A program made the position numbers and the translations under genes. DNA of 14,147 nucleotides, taken from positions 1 to 14,147 of the forward strand of contig JAETOP010000100.1 of assembly GCA_021771675.1 (NCBI GenBank). Direction: 5' to 3'. The stretch is from Oscillospiraceae bacterium. Lineage in GTDB: Bacteria; Bacillota_A; Clostridia; Oscillospirales; Oscillospiraceae. Below are positions 14,055 to 14,147 of this stretch, one piece after another (position 1 is the first letter of the stretch; the number at the start of each line of letters is the position of its first letter). The notes beneath the pieces were generated by a model, which made no database searches, was not told the origin of the DNA, and worked only from the letters and a program-made list of their open reading frames with translations.

Positions 14055-14147
14055 AGTGGTGGACGGCTACATGGAGATCACGCCTGTGACCGATGAAGTG
14101 GTGGTAACCATCGAGGGCCATACCGGCAGTGCGGTTTATGACGGTGA
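14032..14147 (+). pseudogene. Fragment of a YDG-type repeat domain from a surface adhesin
   Basis: In the frame starting at AAC 14032 the sequence reads NFSNVKFEVVDGYMEITP, then VTDEVVVTIEGHTG and SAVYDG at the edge. This matches the repeat pattern (xNVxFxVxDGYxxIxP followed by VVVTIxGHxxxxxYDG) of MBG/YDG-type domains in very large clostridial surface proteins. Such domains sit in the middle of proteins, so a beginning here is abnormal. There is no ribosome binding site; an ATG at 14008 is in frame, but its first codons are simply the lipoprotein sequence read out of frame. The real N-terminal part of the adhesin is missing. Confidence 0.65.

Noticed and set aside
1..14147. CRISPR arrays, phage genes, rRNA, toxin-antitoxin or defence genes
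   Set aside because: I looked for regularly spaced repeats and for hallmark proteins on both strands and saw none.

Overview
The window looks like a chromosomal segment of a gut-type member of the Bacillota (Eubacteriales, Oscillospiraceae-like). This is inferred from the moderately high GC content, sigma-A promoters with 17-bp spacers, strong AGGAGG-type ribosome binding sites, an NAD-dependent DNA ligase of the divergent clostridial type, a Gx transporter and Mini-ribonuclease 3. I cannot name a genus from the sequence alone.

Layout. Positions 1-3794 are all on the minus strand. At the left edge is an insertion-sequence transposase whose C-terminal end lies outside the window; it was missing from a simple start-to-stop ORF list because it has no stop inside the window. 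It abuts a Mini-ribonuclease 3 gene whose last ~20-25 codons are missing, so the element very probably inserted there. Upstream, in operon order, are a divergent NAD-dependent DNA ligase, a small Gx-type membrane transporter and mrnC. Next comes an isolated tRNA-Gly(CCC) with its own near-consensus promoter and a 21-bp terminator. About 340 bases without a recognisable gene (3840-4183) separate this from the plus-strand half.

The centre (4184-13471, plus strand) is one long peptide-type ABC importer operon: substrate-binding protein, two permeases, two ATPases, then a membrane-anchored protein with faint ApbE-like features. A strong promoter, a structured leader and a strong ribosome binding site precede the binding protein. 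A stable hairpin follows it, the usual arrangement for making more binding protein than membrane subunits. Four of the five transporter proteins depart from the standard Opp/Dpp plan. The binding protein looks circularly permuted and lacks a lipobox. The OppB-type permease has roughly 200 extra extracytoplasmic residues. The OppD-type ATPase carries ~225 extra charged, probably coiled-coil residues between Walker A and the Q-loop. The OppF-type ATPase ends in two predicted membrane helices. This remodelled importer is the most interesting system in the window. I think it represents a distinct clade, not random damage, because every core motif is intact and all reading frames are clean.

The right end (13499-14147) has its own promoter and the start of a lipoprotein resembling the N-terminal part of clostridial transglutaminase-domain lipoproteins. 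At about 14030 the sequence switches abruptly, in a different frame, to what reads as a repeat domain of a large surface adhesin. This is either a real rearrangement or an assembly chimera. Both window ends therefore lie in repeat-type sequence (IS at left, adhesin repeat at right).
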